Source: Rhynchonema sp. JSB1_4 (taxonomy: Eukaryota; Nematoda; Chromadorea; Monhysterida; Xyalidae). Taken from it: a stretch of DNA of 64,000 nt. Position numbers and translations under genes: made by a program. Positions 57,078-64,000 of this stretch are shown here, in pieces. The stretch is taken from contig JASAMV010009099.1 in NCBI GenBank assembly GCA_030248065.1, forward strand, positions 1 through 64,000, given 5' to 3'. Every line of letters begins with the position of its first letter. The stretch's first letter is position 1. The notes beneath the pieces were generated by a model. It had not been told where the DNA came from. It was given only the letters and a program-made list of their open reading frames with translations, and ran no database searches.

Positions 57078-60000
57078 TGTTACTAGTATCATGTAACCAC
57101 GAGCTTTCGTGAGTATTTTTGGCCCAGTATAGTCCGAGTACCATTGTCGCGACGAAAGTACTATTACTGAGAGTAATGGAATTTTTGGTCCTAAAATTGA
57201 CCAGGAACCAGAAACCTGATGTTGCGTGCAAAAAATGTACAAGCCGGTCACAGCTGTACAAGAGCTAAACAGGGGTGTGGCCTTTCAGCTTACAGTGGCA
57301 GGAAAAGGCTATTTTAAGGGACAGCCTGTTTAGTCATTCATTGTGTTAAAAGATTTAAAAGAGAAAAAACATAGACAAATTTGAAATGGAAACTGCAAAT
57401 AAAATATTCTGTAGGGGCACGAAGATTAAGATTGCTTGCTGTATGCTGTGTTTCCACTGCCACCACGACAAGCGGAAACCACTAAGCACCATTATGGGCC
57501 AAAAGGGGGCGGAGCCTGGACGGAAGTAGTCAGGCGCCAGACAGAGTGATTGGCTAGGTGCTCGGGTACAGCGGGTTTTGGCGGTTGATTTATTCTTTGC
57601 AACATCATTTTTGAATTTTCTTCCATCGCTTGGTGAGACTCTGGCCAATTGCGGTTCACGAACCAGCGCCTTGGCACCTGGCATTGAAAGCAGAAACCTC
57701 AAGATTACAGAGCAGGGGTTTCCTCGGGATTGGTAAAGGTAGGAACCAATCGGCAAGATTAATCGGCACCTTTTGTTGTGGTTCAATCAAACGAAATACA
57801 ACAGAAGCGGAAGCAACGAACGTAAAAATTCACTGACAGCGATTTGTCACAATTTAAACCTCTTCGCGCTTTCAAAATACAGAGCTTTGGCTTGGTTTTT
57901 TCGAAAACCACTAGATAACATGTCTGGGTAAGTACAGGCCAGGCCAGATGGTTCAATACAAACGGACGTGAACAAAATACACCCAAACTAAGAATTGTGA
58001 TACCCATGCCAACAACAGGGTACATACTTGGTTTCTCACGACGCACCATTTCCTAACCCAAAAACCCAAACCCACATAATTTCCGAAAGTGTGTCCGCAT
58101 ATTTTCGAGTTTTTCAAGGGAAATCATAATTTTCCGTACTCAAATTCGTAACAGATGGAATACGGCCGGCACGCGTATCGCAACGGTGCACAGAACGGGG
58201 CGACAAGGTGTCAGTTGCTTTGGTTACCGTAGCTATTGATTTAGAAGAGAAAGACCAAACGGGTAACTGTAGTTTCCGAATGGACACGTTTTTGTCTTGA
58301 CTTCGGGGTATACTTTATTGTGTAAGTGCGCCGACAAGGCTAATAATCATAAAGTAACAAACGATACATATCAAAAAGGGAACAAGCACTTGCGGCTGAA
58401 AAACAGAACGTTACAAGACTAAAAAGCATGTTTTCTCGGATTTACGACTTTAAAGCTCAATTTTTATTCAGAATCAATATCTAATCCCAATCCAGTCACG
58501 GTAAAATCGAAAAAAATGTCAAAAATGTGCGCTAATAACAATGTCGTCCCGAATGAATTGTAGCAAAGTGTCACTAGGCGTTTGGAATGCGTGACAGATT
58601 TTTGTCGCACTTAATAAATAATTGATACACAAATACGCACAGGGTCCATAGGGCCCAAGTGAACATAATAAATAATAAAAATATAAAACGCAGAAATGGG
58701 TGTCCCTCGCGCCGGAGGTTACTCACCACGAAAACCATTTTATGGAAAAGGAATATATTGCACTCTGATCAATTCCTATTAATCAATCCTGAGAACAAGA
58801 ATTGGAACTGGAACTTAATAAAACGACCAGGTACTTTTTGGAGCAAGAGCAAACCAATGCCAAACAAAGCACCGTTATTGCAGGACCAACAATATCTGCG
58901 AGTTTGACCTTTACTTTGCGACCCGAAATCACACCATGGACAGAGTCAATAAACAACGGAATCCCGTTCGAGAAAGATATGGGGTAATTTGCTGCCATGC
59001 TGATAAATACATAATACAGTGCGCCTGTGCATCAGACAGGATTAAATATGAGAAAAGAGGATGTTTACCTTAGATATGAGAAAATTCCTGAAAGTTCAAA
59101 CTTTTAATGAAAATTGGTCCCAAGACAGTGAAAGCCAATGAAGTGTGGTCGCGGTACGGTCTAACATTGTGGGCGCGTACTTTTGTTAGATATGTATGTG
59201 GGTGCAGTTTCGGCCCATAACACCTGGTAGCAATGGCTCCCTGTGCGTTGCCCTTGCCAATGACAAAAGGGTCAACGGTGCACTGCCATCTTCGTCACCT
59301 TTCACCCGCATCTTATCATCTAATAATATCACGTTTTGTGGAAAGCATCTCCACAAAACACCAGTGGTTACGGTAGTAATCAAACGGACAGATTCTATGG
59401 GAGCGGATAAGCAATGGCGCAAGCGTTTTCACACCTTCTCAAGTGCAAATCACCCATAGGGAGAGTGAGGTATATCTTTAACATCAAGTGTCTATAAAAG
59501 TCCCCTTCCGACAAATAAAGGATGAAAGAAAACAACAAGAAGACAGATCTGTTGGCACAAGGCTATAGTTTACAGCAAGTTCACGATCCTAGATTGACAG
59601 CACCATCAGGTTGCAAATAAATGCGCATTTGCAAAAAGGCGCAGATGTGCTGTCTACCAAAGCAAGAAATAACAGAAACTGGGGGTTTAGATACCGTAAG
59701 CGCCGAAAAATTTAGCAAGCTTCCACAGAGCGCGCTATGATAACTTGTCACTAAAACGACATAAAAGCTATCCACCACACCGAAAAGTTTTAGCATCAAC
59801 CACATAGACACTATGCTGAGTGGATGTTTGGCTGGAAACAAACATCCCCACGCAGTAGTTTGTGTGTGCAACCAATTGCGTCATAAAGAGAGAAATGTCA
59901 GAAAGGCCACTCTCTAAATGTGTCGTGTTTTCGGATCACAAACAACCAAACAGCACAAGCTGTCGGAAAAAGAATTTCGGACTTCGAATTTTCAGAGAAC

Positions 60001-61080
60001 GAAGAAGTTCCAGGATTTAAGCTAGGGTTCCGAGATGAATCCAGGACGTTACTATAACTACTCTGGAACTTCGACGGCGAACATGAAGCCCGCAGCGATA
60101 GGGTGTGTTTTTTCAAATGAGTTTGACAGTAAATAATTGCTAACAACGGTTTTTTGACATTTTGACAAGAGGGGTCACATAGGATGGATTGGGAACACGG
60201 CCAAAGTCGAAAAACAGAATAAAACGGATGTGCTTTGGACAAATTTATGCAAACAAATTTATAATTGAAAAATTCCAGGGAAAGTAGTCACTGCTATCAT
60301 TTTAATTTTTGAATGCGGTATAGCAAATCGGAATTATCTGGAGCGCGCCAAGCGCAATTTTATTTTCGGAAATTTCTTTGCGGCGTGAGGAAAGTCGCAT
60401 AGTGTTGCATCAGGTCAAAGACGGATTAAAGCGAGGGAGAGTCACACAACAAAGCCGAAATCAAAACAAGGGACAGATTTACCGTGTCAAATGGAAATTC
60501 TGACGCAACCGTTGTGTTTATCTTTATTTCGACAAAAATTTCAAACTGCTCGGTTGCTGAGAATGACAACTTCGTAAATTGGATCTGGCACAGTTTTGGG
60601 GGCGCAGCGGTCACAAAAGCGGATCCTCAACTTTCAGCGAGTGCTTAGCCGCAAAAACCGCAAAACGGATTCAAATAAAGGCCGAAAGTCAAACCAAATA
60701 TAATAGCTTTCCTTCCGGTAAAATGACCGAATCGTATAAAAACATAACGGACCATGAAAATTCCGTTCTTTTGACGTTTGCATCTTGCAAGCTAACAGCG
60801 GTTGGTGGGCGACTGATTGGCTAAGTGGTTATGGGGTTGACATTATTGTACAGCGAACTTTGGGATCGGTTTGGACCAGTCTTGTGTTTGCAAAAAACAT
60901 TGACGTTATGCGTTATGGTAGATATACATGCATGAATATCCGTAGCTGGCGAACACCAACTCTTGTGGGTTACGTGACCATGATGGCTGATTGATTCGCA
61001 CTGCCGATCACCTGGTACACCCCAGCAGGTTGGAGCGGGCAACGAAAAGCAAATTTACAAATCACATTGAGCACATGTAC

Positions 61081-61502
61081 CGGAGCTTTCCGGTTACAAC
61101 CACCCCCTGAACAGAGAGCCCCATGGGGCTCTATTCGGGATTTTTTTTCGTTCGGGTGCTCAGTTTATAGTCTAAATTTACCGATTTTTTTCAATTTAGT
61201 TTAAAAAAGAACAAAACTGCTATTTTGCTTGACAATTCGTAACTTTTGGTCAAAGTTATTGCCTTTCTTTCGCATAGAACCTTAATAGCGTCTATACGAA
61301 GTATCTACTCGGCACAAAAACGCGTTGCAACCCACGTATGAACCACATTCAAAAAATACAAGAATTTTACATGGGACTCTATTCGGAAGATGGTCCGAAT
61401 AAAGCCCCATGGGGCTCTATTAGGGAATAAAAAGTAATTTTCAAAATCCGATTTCCCACCTACTACCGAATGGAGCCCCAGGGGTGTAACCGGAAAACTC
61501 CG
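61081..61502. mobile_element. MITE-like element, CGGAG...TTTCC termini, copy B
   Basis: The 18-bp inverted ends are CGGAGCTTTCCGGTTACA and its reverse complement at 61485-61502 with one mismatch. The interior has repeated palindromic GAGCCCCATGGGGCTC followed by TATTCGG or TATTAGG. Related in its first bases to 12021-12357. Confidence 0.65.
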
Positions 61503-61581
61503 GCACCTACACCATGAGTAACGTCGAATTTAGAGTAAGTTAAAAAATTCAGCTATCCACCGGACAGAATCGGACCCTGAT

Positions 61582-62306
61582 TAGGGTGATATTTTCGAAA
61601 CGGTGTAAAGGTCAGTTGGGTGTAAGGGTCGGTGGAAAGCTCGGTCGACAGCTCAGTGTGATAGACCCAGGGTTGGGCAAAAAACGTTTTTTTCCAAAAA
61701 ATCGTTTTTTTTTAAAAAAACGTTTTTTTTTAAAAAAAAACGTTTTTTTTAAAACGCCCAGATGACCAAAATATGCCACCAAAAAAATTGGAAAACGCTC
61801 ATGTTGGGAAGAAAACGTGGTTAAATGAAGTAATTCTATGTGCTCTGAGGCAAAATAAACGGGCTTCAACCCTTTTCTAGCGAGTTGTAAAGATCCCATA
61901 TCAGACCCGCATCATGGGACCAACTTTGGCCGGAGTCATCATTGAAAGTCAAACTCCGTATATCGACGTATCTCGACAAAGTAAAAATTGGTCGAAAATT
62001 TTTTGAAAAAAATGGGACAAAAAATTGATTTTCCTTGAAAATCAGGGTACTTTCCCTGAAAAATCAGGGAAAATCAAGGAAATTCAGGATTTAAAAAAAA
62101 ACGAAAAACGACCCAGGCGTTTTTTTAAAAAAAAACGTCGTTTTTTTAAGAAAAAACGCCGTCGTTTTTTTTGCCCAACCCTGGATAGACCTCGGTGTAA
62201 ACTTGAAACATTCCACGTTAATAACAGGCAACCGAGCTTTCGACCGAACTTTACACCGACCTTTACGCCCAACTGACCGTTACACCGTTTCGAAAATTCC
62301 ACCCTA
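61582..62306. mobile_element. Palindromic element interrupted by a hAT MITE
   Basis: Outer inverted ends TAGGGTGATATTTTCGAAAC and GTTTCGAAAATTCCACCCTA lead into long arms sharing GGTGTAAAGGTCAGTTGGG-like and AAGCTCGGT strings. Removing the inner insertion leaves an almost fully self-complementary element of about 200 bp. A TA dinucleotide at each end may be the target duplication. Confidence 0.7.
61668..62183. mobile_element. hAT-type MITE with perfect 8-bp target duplication
   Basis: The termini CAGGGTTGGGCAAAAAACG and ...TTTTTTTTGCCCAACCCTG are inverted. GATAGACC stands directly outside both ends (61660-61667 and 62184-62191). CA(G)GGTTGGGCAAA ends with an 8-bp duplication are the hallmark of hAT elements. 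The 516-bp interior holds AAAACGTTTTTT-type runs near both ends and no transposase, so it is non-autonomous. Confidence 0.88.
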
Positions 62307-63823
62307 CGTGAAAGTGCTCAACGCCCAAGAGCGTTGAGGAAAGCTTGGCCCGTAATGGTGACTGTTTTTGCCTGAAACACACAGCTATAGTAAATCGCCC
62401 ACGAAAATAAGATGTATCAGATAATCAAAGCTGTACCATACTCCTAGCAAACCATTATAACCGACAAGGTATACGTACATACAGCACATGCATTGAACAA
62501 ACAAAGTGTGCATTCATTGTAACCAAGTTGGCTGATCCTATACGCTCTCATGGTTGCATCTACTGTACATACCAATATCATGTCAGCCATTATTGCCAGG
62601 ACAAGTCAGCCAAGGCCAGGCGTTCACTCCAGTGTCAATGGTGGAGTTTTCGTAAGTTCGCTGCCTGAATGACAACTTTGACTGACAGAACTGATAGACA
62701 TGACGATTATTATCTCATGCTGCACAGCTGTATCTCAATTTCGGCATAGCTCACTTGAAGATGAGCCACTTGAATGGAATTTGGCATCGACTTTTGTTGG
62801 CCAGGGAGATCGTAAGCCTTTGCAGACCACTTACTTACAACAACCACAGTTGCAGCAAAGAAGTTTGAGAAAATCATGTGCCGGCGAAGTACTTTGGTTG
62901 GCATCCACAATGCAAAGTCGGCCAAAAAGAAATGGATATTGCAACTAACCAAGCCACCAAAGGCAAACAAACTTTGTGCTTATATATAAATCACTTAGTC
63001 ACCGCAAAGCACAGAAAACGAAATCTCTGTAAAATTTACCGCTCCCTATTTTTGTCAACTCTGCATGTATGTACATACATATATTGTACATGTATAGTCG
63101 TGAAGAAAAATTGAGCGATTTTCAGGCTTGAGTAAGCAGCATTTAAAAACGTCTACATTGGCTTCTACATGAAACATGACTCCGTTAGCGCCATATCCGA
63201 GACTTCCGGGATTGTTTTGTTTGTCGAAGCAAGTCCTTGGGAAAGCATCCGTGTTTCGGACCGAAAAATCCATTCTTCCCAGGACAAAACAAGACAGGAA
63301 AACCAACGACATTGACAAAATCTGCATTATTTGGTGCAAGAACATGATAAAAAGGGGAATGTCTGCATAATCGGGTGATAGATGTGCCAAAAGGTGACAC
63401 AACGGGGATCCGAGTTGGCAAATGGGATTTCTCATATGAATTTCTGCTGAACTTGAGCAGAAAATGGCTTCGTGAACCCGGATTTTGGCACGATAAAGCG
63501 CCTTACCGGCAAGCGAAGCGAACGAAAACATGGTAACGACTGTCATTAAGCCGCAATTTGCGCGCCTACACGCAGCGAGAGGTGTTCTACCGCTGAAGTT
63601 GCGTGATTTCTAAGCATGGCGTTTTTGGAAACTACTGTACTATCTGTATTTTCAGTATTGGCAGCCACGGACTACTGTAGAACACCAGCGAGGTGACATG
63701 TTTACATTCAATTCAAGGTCAATTTTATTTTTTTTCTTCATATTGGATGTCGACTGCGGTGGATCGCAAAAAAAACCGCTGGGAAGATCCGTGTGTTGTG
63801 GTAGTGCTCTTGTGTATCTTCAG

Positions 63824-64000
63824 ATGTTGTCAGTGAAGGATGCTTTGGAAGTTGTGGAACAACAAATGTCGAATCTGAACCGTACTGCAAGTAGTGTAAG
63901 ATCTGGATAAGAACTTCGCAACAAACTTCACAACAACGTTTTCATCACAGAGGAGCGGCAAAGCTTATGCAGGCCACCTGTGCAGGAAGCGCGATACAAA
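63824..64000 (+). CDS. Possible first coding exon of a gene leaving the window
   Basis: An acceptor-like TCTTCAG ends exactly before ATG at 63824. The frame MLSVKDALEVVEQQMSNLNR continues to a donor-like GTGTAAG about 70 bp on, and a stop lies just past that. The peptide is helix-forming with a heptad look. Downstream exons would be outside the window, so this stays tentative. Confidence 0.25.

Larger units (their letters stand above)
52976..64000. other. Non-coding, transposon-rich right end
   Basis: No full gene is supported. The features seen are fold-back elements at 54755-55010, 56847-57077, 61081-61502 and 61582-62306, and a possible exon start at 63824. Open frames such as 57355-57786 (minus) and 63055-63546 (minus) have no splice or motif support. 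Confidence 0.5.

Noticed and set aside
61612..62302. Lys/Phe-rich open frames at 61612-61899 and 62025-62302
   Set aside because: They translate the AAAACGTTTTTT runs near the ends of the hAT MITE.
1..64000. CRISPR arrays, bacterial operons, viral genes
   Set aside because: No direct-repeat/spacer arrays, no ribosome-binding-site-led gene runs and no recognisable viral protein were seen. The window is eukaryotic throughout.

Overview
This is a gene-moderate stretch of an animal nuclear genome. The evidence is multi-exon genes with GT-AG introns from about 50 bp to over 10 kb, secreted cysteine-rich proteins, and an unmistakable seven-PDZ scaffold of the GRIP type. There are also many small inverted-repeat transposons. 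No bacterial operons, ribosomal RNA or organelle genes are visible. Short introns without clear polypyrimidine tracts, and acceptor-like sites directly before some start codons, hint at an ecdysozoan (nematode or tardigrade grade), but the sequence alone does not settle the phylum.

Layout. (1) Positions 62-4189, plus strand: the 3' part of an unrecognised gene with an acidic segment and two YYY-containing segments, entering from outside the window. (2) 4190-7442: intergenic, with a fold-back element. (3) 7477-26007, plus strand: a secreted or cell-surface protein of about 714 residues with three ten-cysteine three-finger (activin-receptor/Ly6-like) domains joined by Tyr/Arg/Pro-rich linkers. 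(4) Its second intron (8373-21225, 12.85 kb) cuts domain 1 in half. Inside that intron, on the opposite strand, lie three tandem paralogous genes (8945-11171, 12628-14484, 16144-19158) for a secreted protein family I do not recognise, with almost identical exon structures. (5) 26008-27293: intergenic, holding a 410-bp element with a TTA target duplication and GCGGGTTA-type octamers. (6) 27294-45857, minus strand: a complete 27-exon GRIP-like gene of 1548 codons. A phase-compatible alternative first exon lies at about 52887-52975. (7) 45858-64000: mostly non-coding, rich in fold-back elements, including a hAT-type MITE with a perfect 8-bp target duplication nested inside an older palindromic element.

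Exon boundaries were worked out by hand from splice signals, reading-phase continuity and comparison among paralogs. For the six main gene models every exon phase joins and the summed coding length is a multiple of three. The main biological interest is the nested cluster: a new-looking secreted family that duplicated in tandem inside an intron splitting an extracellular domain of its host gene.
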